From an uncultured Collinsella sp. (GTDB lineage: Bacteria > Actinomycetota > Coriobacteriia > Coriobacteriales > Coriobacteriaceae): a stretch of 21,288 nucleotides of DNA. The notes below the pieces were generated by a model. The model did no database searches. It was not told where the DNA came from and worked only from the letters and a program-made list of their open reading frames with translations. This document shows, piece after piece, positions 1-7,621 of the stretch (positions are counted from its first letter, which is position 1; every line of letters starts with the position of its first letter). The position numbers and the translations under genes were made by a program. Location of the stretch: NCBI GenBank assembly GCA_900551195.1, contig URVD01000005.1, positions 1 through 21,288 on the forward strand, given 5' to 3'.

Positions 1-2
1 AC

Positions 3-341
3 AAGGCGACCGCATACATCGACGTGTTGCACGACCTGAAGGTCGCCTCGCATGAGTCCTATGACTCCAAGGACCGCTCGGAGGGCACCATCAACCGCAT
101 CAATACCGTCCATTCGCTCCTCGAATCGTTCATGGCACGCTTCAAGGGCGTGTCCACCAAGCACCTCGCCGCCTACCTCGACTGGTTCCGCTGGTGCCGC
201 ACCTTCATGGCGACCGACTCCCGCACCGCGGAGTCCACGGTCGCCCGTCAGCTCGCCAACGGCACCTGCGCGACCCGCATCCGCGACATGTTCAACGTAT
301 TGCCGCCCTATATGGACTACTGGGTCGCATCCGCCGCATAG
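3..341 (+). CDS. IS1595/ISXO2-type transposase, C-terminal part (5' end outside window)
   Basis: The open frame runs in from the left edge (first full codon at 3) and stops with TAG at 339-341. The visible 112 or so residues contain the pattern TINRINTVHSLLESFMARFKG followed by KHLAAYLDWFRW. This matches the end of ISXO2-like DDE transposase domains, where an 'N..NS.HS.LK....RF.GV..K.L..YL.WF' stretch carries the last catalytic acidic region and the terminal helix. It would catalyse cut-and-paste or replicative movement of an IS1595-family element. The catalytic N-terminal half is outside the window, so intactness cannot be judged. No terminal inverted repeat of the element was identified with certainty; the repeat at 352-389 could be part of its right end. 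Family assignment is by motif memory only. Confidence 0.7.
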   Translation, partial: KATAYIDVLHDLKVASHESYDSKDRSEGTINRINTVHSLLESFMARFKGVSTKHLAAYLDWFRWCRTFMATDSRTAESTVARQLANGTCATRIRDMFNVLPPYMDYWVASAA

Positions 342-351
342 AGACGATAAA

Positions 352-389
352 ATGGTTGCACCGTGATATACGAGGAAAGGTACAACCAT
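352..389 (+). promoter_or_regulatory. Inverted repeat over the antitoxin RBS and start codon (candidate operator)
   Basis: Arms ATGGTTGCACC (352-362) and GGTACAACCAT (379-389) are reverse complements except for one position, with a 16-bp spacer. The repeat covers the Shine-Dalgarno region (GAGGAAAGG, 372-380) and the first two bases of the ATG at 388. A -10-like TAAAAT lies at 348-353. RelB-type antitoxins are ribbon-helix-helix repressors that bind palindromes in their own promoters, so autoregulation is a natural reading. It may instead be part of the right end of the upstream insertion sequence. Confidence 0.45.
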
Positions 390-585
390 GCCGTCGAACA
401 TACCGGCCACGACGATTCGTATCGAACCGGAGGTCAAAAAAGAGGCCACAGTCATCCTTGACGAGCTCGGCCTGTCCATGTCCACCGCCGTCAATGCGTT
501 CCTCAAGGCGCTCGTCCGCGAGGGCGGGATGCCGTTCGAGATGAAGGTCAAGACACCGGCATCTGACGGAAAAACGGTGAGATAG
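388..585 (+). CDS. RelB/DinJ-family antitoxin-like ribbon-helix-helix protein, without a partner toxin
   Basis: This 65-residue protein begins with a short strand (ATTIRIEPEVKKEA), continues with the helix ILDELGLSMSTAVNAFLKALV and ends near GGMPFEMKV. This is the DinJ/RelB layout: an N-terminal ribbon-helix-helix for DNA binding and dimerisation, then the '.LPF....' motif. Family members are usually 80-95 residues, and the C-terminal tail that wraps the toxin appears to be missing here. No RelE/YafQ-type toxin follows. Instead the TTG start of a restriction-modification gene lies immediately after the TAG stop (583-585), so the two are probably co-translated. A transcriptional control role for the R-M gene is more likely than toxin neutralisation, but that is inference. 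Start ATG 388 is supported by GAGGAAAGG upstream. Confidence 0.8.
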   Translation: MPSNIPATTIRIEPEVKKEATVILDELGLSMSTAVNAFLKALVREGGMPFEMKVKTPASDGKTVR

Positions 586-3243
586 TTGGCAAATCAACTT
601 GAAACGCAGCTGACACTGGCCTCTTCGCTCGGATTGTCGGAGCTATCGAAAACTGCAATCATGCGCGGGCTCTTCTCGCTGGACGGCACTCAGATAAAGT
701 ATTCCTTCCGCAGGACGAAAAGCTATCAGATCGGCGATCCCGAAGAAAAAGTCAGGGCCGACACCATTGCGTTTCTGGTCCTGTCGAAAGGCTATGATTC
801 GCGAAAGATCGATACCGAGGTGGAGGGCTCGCACAACGATTTCGCGGATATCGTGCTCTACGAAGACGACAGATGCACGAAGCCCTGGTTAGTCGTCGAG
901 AACAAAAAAGAGGGTGCGACTCCGGCTGAAAAGGCGGAAGGGGAAGCGCAGGCCTTCGCCAACGGTATCGCGCTGGGTGCAAAATACTCCATGAAGGACT
1001 ACGGCGACGAGTCGTGCGTCTGGCAGCTCGAGGGCTTCGGCGCTAGGGAGCGCAGGAGAAATAAGCTGGGCGATAGAGAACTTCTTCCGAGGAACTACTC
1101 TCAGGATATGGTGTATCCGTTTCACGCGGGCACGGAAATGGATATTAAGCCGGCGAGCGCCTTTGATATCAGCATCGCCATCAGGCGCGCGCACTCCATC
1201 ATTTGGGCTGGAGGAAAACGCGATCCGCTATCGGCTTTCGATGAGTGGAGCAAGCTGATGTTCGCCAAAGTCCGCGACGAGCGCTACACGCGAAACGGCC
1301 ACCCCCGCTCGTTCCAAGCGGGCATCAACGAGCGCGACTCGGCTATCGCCACGAGGGTCCACAAGCTATTCAGCGACGCCAAAGAGCAAGATCAGGCCAT
1401 TTTCCCGCGTGATGAAAAAATCGAGCTTCCAGACAGCAAGGTCGCTCAGGTCGTTCGCGTCATTCAGGAGATTTCGTTCATCGATACAGATTCTGACGTC
1501 ATCGGAACGGCCTTCGAGGATTTCTTCGGATCGGTCTTCCGCGGAAGCCTCGGGCAGTATTTCACCATGAGACAGATAGCGAGGTTCACAGTCGGGATGC
1601 TCAATCCCACGAGCGAAGATTACGTTCTAGATCCGACTTGTGGCTCGGGAGGCTTTTTGCTCGAAACTCTCCTTCAGGTATGGAACGATACCGATGCGGG
1701 CTTTGCCGGACAGGGGAACCTCGCGAGAATCAAATCAGATTTTGCCGCGCAGAACGTTTACGGAATCGAAATTCACCCGACTCTGGCTAGAATCTGCAAA
1801 ATCAGCTTGCTTCTGCACCACGATGGACACACGAATATCGAGGCCGACAAGAGCTGCCTCAGCCCGAACCTGAGCAAGCCGAAACTCCAGAGGGATCGTC
1901 AGTTCGACCTGATCGTGGGTAATCCGCCCTTCGGAACCAAGGTCGCAGATGGAGATGAAGATCAGCTTGACGGCGCAAGCCTGGATGACTACGTCCTGGG
2001 CCGCGGAAAGCACTCAATACAGTCAGAGCAAATCATCCTGGAGAAAAGCGTTTCCTGGCTCAAGCCGGGCGGCAGGCTCGGTATGGTCCTGCCCGATGGT
2101 GTTCTCAACAACAGCGGGTCTCAATCAAATTGTCCGGCCCTTCGTGAATGGCTCTTTAAATCGGGGAGGATACTGTCCGTGATCTCCCTTCCAGACTTCG
2201 CTTTTCGCAGGTCAGGAGCTACGAACAAGACTTCGATATTGATTTTTGAAAAGTTTTCCGACCTGGAATCGGCTAGATTGAACAATCGACTGGAAGCATG
2301 TGAAGGAGATATTGCGGCCGCCCTCATGGACAGCGGGCTGGACTATAACATCTTTTTTGGAGAGGCATCCCATATCGGATACACACCATCTGGTCGCCCT
2401 GATCCTCGAAACGACCTCTATGTCGCCGACGAGAACGGTTATCTTTCAAACGATCAGACTGGCTCGATATTGGGAGAGTGGAATGTCTGGGAAGAAAACG
2501 GGGCGGTTTCCGATCCGAGATGCGTCGTCGAGAGGGCTTCGTCAGTATGGAGAAGCCATTCGAGTCATAGGGTGGATCCGAAATACCATGTCTACGTGGC
2601 CCATAAGGGCGATTACGTGCCGCAGGTCTGGTCATCTGCTCCCATGATGAACCTTGTGAAGCGGATGAGAAGGAACGTGGACTTCGGGGAAGAGCCGATG
2701 AAGGAGTACAAGGTCTTAACTCTTTCCCAAACTGGTGTTGCAAGGCTTAGGGAACCAGGTGTCGGAAACAACCCTCCCGAATGGCGAGGGATGTATTTCT
2801 ACGACTCAAGCAGCGACTGGTTTGAAGTAAGAACCTCCGACATCGTCTACTCTGGAATCGACCTATGGAAGGGTGTCGTATGCTTCGTCACCGAGGAATT
2901 CGATCATGCCCTCGTAACGCAAGAATATCCGATCTTGCGGGTCAAAGACCCAAACGTCATCGATCCGGAGTTCCTGTCGATACTCTTGAGAAGCCGCCGC
3001 TTCCAAAAGGCATTCCGCGCCATCAACACCGGCCACAGCAATCGAAGGAGAACGCAGTCTTCTGACTTTGGGAAGGTGCTCGTCTATTACCCTCCCATAG
3101 AGAAGCAGAAGGAGATTGCCTTAAAGGTGCGAAATGCACGGGAGAATATCGCAAAGGCCTATATTGGCGTTTCCGATATCGAAAACGAACTTGATGCCAT
3201 CTTGCATGCGGATGACGAGTGGGATGAGACGACAGAGTCCTAA
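586..3243 (+). CDS. Single-chain restriction-modification protein (HsdR_N-like nuclease + N6-adenine methylase + specificity region)
   Basis: 885 residues, starting at TTG 586 directly after the antitoxin stop; GGTGAG at 574-579 is a weak RBS. Residues 50-110 resemble the type I R-subunit N-terminal nuclease (PD-(D/E)xK): EEKVRADTIAFL, ADIV (Asp88) and VENKK (Glu105, Lys107). An N6-adenine methylase domain follows, with motif I DPTCGSGG (from residue 349) and motif IV NPPF (from residue 446). The last ~250 residues hold a target-recognition-like region ending in YYPPIEKQKEIA (about 835-845), which resembles the conserved helix entry of HsdS proteins. No SF2 helicase motor is present, so the arrangement is R-M-S in one chain, as in type IIG/BcgI-like enzymes rather than classical type I. 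It should methylate and cut at a specific sequence, so self and foreign DNA discrimination is built in. The frame is intact. The exact subtype and target are unknown. Confidence 0.85.
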   Translation: MANQLETQLTLASSLGLSELSKTAIMRGLFSLDGTQIKYSFRRTKSYQIGDPEEKVRADTIAFLVLSKGYDSRKIDTEVEGSHNDFADIVLYEDDRCTKPWLVVENKKEGATPAEKAEGEAQAFANGIALGAKYSMKDYGDESCVWQLEGFGARERRRNKLGDRELLPRNYSQDMVYPFHAGTEMDIKPASAFDISIAIRRAHSIIWAGGKRDPLSAFDEWSKLMFAKVRDERYTRNGHPRSFQAGINERDSAIATRVHKLFSDAKEQDQAIFPRDEKIELPDSKVAQVVRVIQEISFIDTDSDVIGTAFEDFFGSVFRGSLGQYFTMRQIARFTVGMLNPTSEDYVLDPTCGSGGFLLETLLQVWNDTDAGFAGQGNLARIKSDFAAQNVYGIEIHPTLARICKISLLLHHDGHTNIEADKSCLSPNLSKPKLQRDRQFDLIVGNPPFGTKVADGDEDQLDGASLDDYVLGRGKHSIQSEQIILEKSVSWLKPGGRLGMVLPDGVLNNSGSQSNCPALREWLFKSGRILSVISLPDFAFRRSGATNKTSILIFEKFSDLESARLNNRLEACEGDIAAALMDSGLDYNIFFGEASHIGYTPSGRPDPRNDLYVADENGYLSNDQTGSILGEWNVWEENGAVSDPRCVVERASSVWRSHSSHRVDPKYHVYVAHKGDYVPQVWSSAPMMNLVKRMRRNVDFGEEPMKEYKVLTLSQTGVARLREPGVGNNPPEWRGMYFYDSSSDWFEVRTSDIVYSGIDLWKGVVCFVTEEFDHALVTQEYPILRVKDPNVIDPEFLSILLRSRRFQKAFRAINTGHSNRRRTQSSDFGKVLVYYPPIEKQKEIALKVRNARENIAKAYIGVSDIENELDAILHADDEWDETTES

Positions 3244-3270
3244 CGATTAACTTGTTCGAGTCTGAGCGTA

Positions 3271-3316
3271 TCGCCCCTTTGCCGGTTTTAATCCAGCAAA
3301 GGGGCGAATATTTTGC
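3271..3316 (+). terminator. Rho-independent terminator after the R-M gene
   Basis: A perfect 12-bp stem, TCGCCCCTTTGC (3271-3282) with GCAAAGGGGCGA (3296-3307), encloses a 13-nt loop and is followed by ATATTTTG. The T tract lies on the plus-strand side, so it terminates transcription from the antitoxin/R-M unit. It also lies downstream of the minus-strand gene at 3344-3568, but without a T tract in that direction. Confidence 0.75.
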
Positions 3317-3343
3317 AATTAGTAAAGATGACTGGGCATGATG

Positions 3344-3568
3344 TCAATTCTGGTCTAACAGAGCCTTTTCTTTTGCGGCGGCCGCGTCTTCTGTCTGCGG
3401 GGCGCCCGAATTGCCGTTGGCGGCGCTCGTCTGCGAAACGGCCGCACCGGTGGGGGAACTGGTTTCTGCCGCGATCGCCGTTGCGGGGGCGATTCCCGCG
3501 ACAAGCGCCGCGGAAAGGGCGATGCCCACAGTTGCTCGTCTTGCTCTTCTTGCGAGAATGTCGTTCAT
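3344..3568 (-). CDS. Small exported protein, probably the truncated N-terminus of a larger secreted protein
   Basis: The 74-residue minus-strand protein starts at ATG 3568 with a good RBS upstream (TGAGGTGC on the minus strand). It has a clear Sec signal peptide: basic RRARRATVG, a hydrophobic core ALSAALVAGIAPATA, and a likely cleavage site at AIA-AE near residue 34. The rest is a low-complexity Thr/Ser/Ala/Gln-rich segment ending EDAAAAKEKALLDQN. That ending looks like the beginning of an alanine- and lysine-rich coiled-coil stalk, as found before domains in secreted wall hydrolases or surface proteins, but the frame stops there. No downstream domain remains before the neighbouring terminator. 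I read it as a decayed gene that may still give a short exported peptide. No function can be assigned. Confidence 0.5.
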   Translation of the reverse strand: MNDILARRARRATVGIALSAALVAGIAPATAIAAETSSPTGAAVSQTSAANGNSGAPQTEDAAAAKEKALLDQN

Positions 3569-3586
3569 CTCGGCACCTCATTTCAA

Positions 3587-3640
3587 GGGTCGGCGACTAA
3601 CTTGGTAGCACTAATGTAAGTATACCAAGCTAGTCGACCC
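3587..3640 (-). promoter_or_regulatory. Long imperfect inverted repeat with an embedded extended -10 element
   Basis: Arms at 3587-3607 and 3623-3640 pair over about 18 bp, with one mismatch and a 3-nt bulge; the inner CTTGGTA/TACCAAG is perfect. Read on the minus strand the repeat contains TGGTATACT, an extended -10 box, about 55 bp upstream of the exported-protein start at 3568. No good -35 was seen. It could be an operator or a leader hairpin for that gene. Confidence 0.4.
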
Positions 3641-3711
3641 GACACTGGCTGGGTGTGCGCGTGCCTTTCCGCTTCTTTGGAAACCGAATCCCATTAGAAA
3701 TGACGAGCTGC

Positions 3712-3768
3712 TTACGCAATTATGGGATCACCGTACTATCATGATTCGAATTGAGTGTGAATGATGAT
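3712..3768 (+). promoter_or_regulatory. Candidate promoter and operator of the ABC exporter operon
   Basis: A weak -35 (TTACGC, 3712-3717) and a -10-like TACTAT (3734-3739) are separated by 16 bp. Overlapping and just downstream of the -10 is an inverted repeat ATCATGATTC (3738-3747) / GAATGATGAT (3759-3768), with one mismatch and an 11-bp spacer. The repeat ends just before the AGGGAG ribosome binding site. The position fits repressor control of a drug-efflux operon. No regulator gene is adjacent. Confidence 0.4.
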
Positions 3769-3783
3769 AGGGAGCGCCTTTTT

Positions 3784-5640
3784 ATGATTGAGCTGCTCAG
3801 GCGTTTTGGTGGCAAGTTTCGCCGGTATATGGTGATCGGCCCAGCGTGCAAGCTGATCGAAGTGATTTTTGACCTGCTGACGCCGCTGGTGATTGCCCAG
3901 ATGATCGATAAGGGCATCGACGCACGCGATGTGAACGCTGTCGTCCACTACGGCATGGTACTTGCCGCTATGGCCGTGATCGGCATCTCGTTTACGCTCG
4001 TCTGCCAAAAGATGGCGGCGCTCACCTCGCAGGGCATGGGTACTGACATTCGCGGCGCACTCTACAAGCACATTAATAAGCTGAGCTATGCCGAACTCGA
4101 TCGCTTTGGCACGCCGTCGCTCATCACGCGCATTACCAACGACGTCAACCAGGTGCAGCTCGCCGTGGCGCTGGGCGTGCGTATGCTCATCCGCTGGCCT
4201 TTCCTGGCGGTGGGCTCCATGTGCGCGGCCCTTGCCATCGACCTTAAGCTCGGCATCATCTTTTTGATCTGCACGCCCGCTATCGGCCTGGTGTTTTGGT
4301 TTGTCATGGCGCGCTGCATCCCGTACTACAAGCAGCTGCAGGCAAAGCTCGACCGCATCGCGCTTATCTGCCGCGAAGGCCTTTCAGGCGCTCGCGTGGT
4401 TCGCGCCTTCGTGCGCGAGGACCATGAGCGCGAGCGCTTTGCCCAAGCGGCCGATGACCAGGCACATACCGCCATCGCGGTGGGCAAGCTCTCGTCGATT
4501 CTCAACCCCGTCACGTTTCTTGTGATGAACCTGGGCGTGTGCGCCATCCTGTGGGTGGGCGGCATCCAAGTCAACGTGGGCGAGCTCACGCAGGGCCAGG
4601 TCATGGCGTTTGTGAACTACATGACGCAGACCCTGACCTCCATCGTGTACGTCGCCAACCTGGTCGTGGTCTTTACCAAGGCGAGCGCCAGCGCGTCGCG
4701 TATCAACGAGGTGCTCAATTGCGAGCCGAGCATCACCGATGCGGGCAACCAGCCGGTCGCGCTGCCCAAGCCGAGCGACCTGGCAGGTGACACCGCTCCC
4801 GTTTTTGCGCTGAGCTTTGACCATGCGAGTTTTTCGTTTGGCGCGGGTGCGGCAAATGCTGTCGACGATGTGACCCTGGAGCTGCCGCTGGGTAAAACGC
4901 TCGGCATTATCGGCGGCACGGGCAGCGGCAAGTCCACGCTCGTCTCGCTTATTCCGCGCCTGTACGATGCGGGCGCCGGCAGCGTGAGCGTGATGGGCGT
5001 CGACGTTCGCGCCTGGCCGCTCGACCAGCTGCGTCATGTGGTCGCGACCGTCCCGCAACGCGCGTCGCTGGTGAGCGGTACTATCCGCAGCAACCTGACC
5101 TGGCGCGACGAGGCGGCGACCGACGATGAGCTCTGGGCGGCGCTCGATATGGCGCAGGCCAGCGAATTCGTGCGCAACAAGCCCCAAGGCCTGGATGCCC
5201 CGGTCGAGGCGGGCGGCAAGAACTTTAGCGGTGGCCAGCGCCAGCGCCTGACTATCGCACGTGCCTTGGTGGGTTCGCCTCAGATATTGATCATGGACGA
5301 CTCCGCCTCGGCGCTCGACTTTAAGACCGACGCGGCGCTTCGTCATGCCATTCGCGAGCGCAGCGTGCGCGGTGCCGCCGAGGGCGGGCTGCCGCTGACG
5401 ACCGTCATCGTGAGCCAGCGCGTCTCGACCGTGCGCGATGCCGACATGATCTGCGTGCTCGACCACGGATCGGTTGCGGGCCTGGGCACGCATGACGAGC
5501 TGTATGCAAGCTGCCAGCTCTATCGCGAGATTTGCCAGTCGCAGCTGCGCCGCGAGGAGCTCGAGGGCCAGCAGGGGAGCACGGTGCCCGCGTCCGCCCC
5601 GACTGCCCCTGCGCCTACTTGCTCAAAGGAGGGTTGCTAG
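3784..5640 (+). CDS. Heterodimeric ABC exporter, subunit with degenerate ATPase site (TM287/BmrC/LmrC-like)
   Basis: A 618-residue half-transporter with a six-helix exporter membrane domain (about residues 10-300) followed by a nucleotide-binding domain. Walker A is GGTGSGKST (377-385), the signature is FSGGQ (from 481) and Walker B is ILIMDDSASALD. The catalytic Glu is replaced by Asp (about 506), and the H-loop reads SQRVST, with Gln (about 545) instead of His. Both changes are typical of the degenerate-site partner in asymmetric exporters. ATG 3784 is chosen because AGGGAG (3768-3773) lies ~10 bases upstream; an in-frame TTG at 3751 has no good RBS. The stop codon directly abuts the next ABC gene's ATG, so the two subunits are translationally coupled. 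Likely role: ATP-driven export of drugs, lipids or peptides; the substrate cannot be read from sequence. Confidence 0.9.
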   Translation: MIELLRRFGGKFRRYMVIGPACKLIEVIFDLLTPLVIAQMIDKGIDARDVNAVVHYGMVLAAMAVIGISFTLVCQKMAALTSQGMGTDIRGALYKHINKLSYAELDRFGTPSLITRITNDVNQVQLAVALGVRMLIRWPFLAVGSMCAALAIDLKLGIIFLICTPAIGLVFWFVMARCIPYYKQLQAKLDRIALICREGLSGARVVRAFVREDHERERFAQAADDQAHTAIAVGKLSSILNPVTFLVMNLGVCAILWVGGIQVNVGELTQGQVMAFVNYMTQTLTSIVYVANLVVVFTKASASASRINEVLNCEPSITDAGNQPVALPKPSDLAGDTAPVFALSFDHASFSFGAGAANAVDDVTLELPLGKTLGIIGGTGSGKSTLVSLIPRLYDAGAGSVSVMGVDVRAWPLDQLRHVVATVPQRASLVSGTIRSNLTWRDEAATDDELWAALDMAQASEFVRNKPQGLDAPVEAGGKNFSGGQRQRLTIARALVGSPQILIMDDSASALDFKTDAALRHAIRERSVRGAAEGGLPLTTVIVSQRVSTVRDADMICVLDHGSVAGLGTHDELYASCQLYREICQSQLRREELEGQQGSTVPASAPTAPAPTCSKEGC

Positions 5641-7500
5641 ATGAACCCGTATACTTCTTCCGGTTCGGTCGCCACGATGACCGCCAACGTGTCCGGCAAC
5701 GATAGCCTCAACGATCTGGGTGACGGCCCGCGTCAGCCTGGCGACCCCGAGCGCTATCCCGTGGGCGCGGTGACGCGCCGCCTGCTGGGCTATGTTCGCC
5801 CGCACCGTATTTCGTTTACGGCGTCGTTTGTGAGCGCCGCCATCTCGGTGATTCTGCAGCTCTACACGCCCATCCTCATTGGTGAGGGCATCGACCTGAT
5901 CGTCGCCACCGGGCAGGTGGACTTCGATGCGCTGCTGCCGCTCGTTACCAAACTCGCGATTGTCGTGATGGGTGCTGCGGCCTTTCAGTGGCTGCAGGGC
6001 TACTGCGTCAACCGTCTGTCCTACGAGACGGTGCGCGACATGCGCGTGGAGGCGAGCGACAAGCTCAGCCGCATGCCGCTCGGCTTTGTCGACAGCCATG
6101 CCCACGGCGACCTTATGAGCCGCGTGGTCAACGACGTCGATCAGGTGGGCGACGGTCTGCTGCAGGGCTTTACCCAGCTCTTTACCGGCGTCATCACCAT
6201 CGTGGGCACGCTTGCGTTTATGCTCTCCATTAACCTGACCATGACACTCGTGGTGGTGCTCGTCACGCCGCTTTCCATCTTTGCAGCTGGCGCCATCGCC
6301 AAGCTCTCCAACAAAAGCTTTACGGCTCAGCAGCGTATTCAAGGGCAGCTCGGCGGTCATATCGAGGAGTATGTGGGTGAGCAAAAGCTGGTGGACGCCT
6401 TCGCCTACGGCCCGCACGCTCAGCAGCGCTTCGATGCCCTTAACGCCGAGCTCTATACAGCAGGTGAACGCGCGCAGTTTATGGGTTCGCTCTCCAACCC
6501 CGGCACGCGCTTTATCAATAACATCATCTATGCCGTGGTCGCTGTGATCGGCTGCGTGGGCGTGATCACGGGCGTGCCAGCGGCGCTTACGGTGGGCGGC
6601 GTGCAGATTTTCCTGTCCTATGCCAACCAGTACACCAAGCCGTTCAACGAGGTCACCAACGTTATTACGCAGATTCAGACCGCGTACGCCTCGGCGTGCC
6701 GCATGTTTGCGCTGCTCGATGCGCGCGAGCAGGAGCCCGACGCTGTGGATGCCATTGAGCTCGCTGCCCCGAAGGGCGAGGTTGCCTTTGAGCATGTGGA
6801 CTTTAGCTACGTGCCCGACCGCAAACTGCTGCAGGATATCTGCATCGATGCCAAGCCCGGCACGCGCTTTGCCCTCGTCGGCCCCACGGGCTGTGGCAAG
6901 ACAACGCTCATCAATTTGCTGCTGCGTTTTTACGATATCGATGCCGGTCGCATCGCGGTCGATGGCCGTTCCTCGCGTGACTACACGCGCGCAAGCCTGC
7001 GCCGTGCCTTTGGCATGGTACTGCAGGACACTTGGCTGTTCGAGGGCACGGTGGCGGAAAACATCGCTTACGGTTGTCCCGATGCCACACGCGAACAGGT
7101 TATCGAGGCGGCCAAACGCGCGCATGCGCACAAGTTTATCGTGCAGCTGCCGAAAGGCTACGACACGGTGATTGGCGAGGACGGCGGCACGTTTAGCCAG
7201 GGTCAAAAACAGCTGCTGTGCATCGCGCGCGTCATGCTCACCGACCCGGCGATTTTGCTGCTGGACGAGGCAACGTCGAGCATCGATACGCGTACCGAGC
7301 TGCAGGTGCAGGCGGCATTCGACGAGCTCATGGCAGGTCGCACAAGCTTTGTCGTGGCGCACCGCCTGAGCACCATCCGCAACGCCGACTGCATTCTGGT
7401 GATGCGCGACGGCGAGATTATCGAGCGCGGCACGCACGACGAGCTGCTAGCGGCAGGCGGCTTCTACGCCGAGCTCTACCGCAGTCAGTTCGCCCAGTAA
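5641..7500 (+). CDS. Heterodimeric ABC exporter, catalytically competent subunit (TM288/BmrD/LmrD-like)
   Basis: A 619-residue half-transporter beginning immediately after the upstream stop, with a strong RBS (AAAGGAGGG). A ~45-residue N-terminal extension precedes six membrane helices. The nucleotide-binding domain has Walker A GPTGCGKTT (from residue 414), Walker B ILLLDEATSSID with intact catalytic Glu (about 543), and H-loop VAHRLS (His about 574). Its signature motif is FSQGQ (from 518), with Gln in place of the second Gly of LSGGQ. Signature motifs act in trans. The altered signature therefore completes the partner's degenerate site, while this subunit's intact Walker B and His combine with the partner's good signature to form the active site. 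This matches TM287/288-type exporters exactly. No terminator was found directly after the stop. Confidence 0.92.
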   Translation: MNPYTSSGSVATMTANVSGNDSLNDLGDGPRQPGDPERYPVGAVTRRLLGYVRPHRISFTASFVSAAISVILQLYTPILIGEGIDLIVATGQVDFDALLPLVTKLAIVVMGAAAFQWLQGYCVNRLSYETVRDMRVEASDKLSRMPLGFVDSHAHGDLMSRVVNDVDQVGDGLLQGFTQLFTGVITIVGTLAFMLSINLTMTLVVVLVTPLSIFAAGAIAKLSNKSFTAQQRIQGQLGGHIEEYVGEQKLVDAFAYGPHAQQRFDALNAELYTAGERAQFMGSLSNPGTRFINNIIYAVVAVIGCVGVITGVPAALTVGGVQIFLSYANQYTKPFNEVTNVITQIQTAYASACRMFALLDAREQEPDAVDAIELAAPKGEVAFEHVDFSYVPDRKLLQDICIDAKPGTRFALVGPTGCGKTTLINLLLRFYDIDAGRIAVDGRSSRDYTRASLRRAFGMVLQDTWLFEGTVAENIAYGCPDATREQVIEAAKRAHAHKFIVQLPKGYDTVIGEDGGTFSQGQKQLLCIARVMLTDPAILLLDEATSSIDTRTELQVQAAFDELMAGRTSFVVAHRLSTIRNADCILVMRDGEIIERGTHDELLAAGGFYAELYRSQFAQ

Positions 7501-7528
7501 GCAAGCCCGTGGGGCAAATTAATCAATC

Positions 7529-7568
7529 GACAGACGGTGGTTTACATCTGTCACGTTAGTACTAAGAT
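7529..7568 (+). promoter_or_regulatory. Sigma70-type promoter with overlapping inverted repeat, upstream of the flavodoxin gene
   Basis: TTTACA (7541-7546) and TAAGAT (7563-7568) are separated by 16 bp, 50-odd bases before the start codon. An inverted repeat GACAGA (7529-7534) / TCTGTC (7547-7552) flanks the -35 box and could be an operator. A second small repeat, CTAAT/ATTAG, lies at 7575-7591 in the leader. A separate promoter here suggests the flavodoxin gene is not simply the third gene of the ABC operon. Confidence 0.5.
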
Positions 7569-7621
7569 ATTCATCTAATAAATTGCATTAGTGGCTTTAG
7601 TTTTGGGGGAAACGAGGCAAC

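Noticed and set aside
3751..3783. Upstream TTG start for the first ABC gene
   Set aside because: It lies within the operator-like repeat and lacks an RBS, while ATG 3784 has AGGGAG at usable distance.
5623..7437. Long minus-strand open frame (about 600 codons) across the second ABC gene, and a similar one at 4384-5493
   Set aside because: Antisense of clear ABC transporter genes; the translations are rich in His, Arg and Gln without domains, which is usual in high-GC coding DNA.
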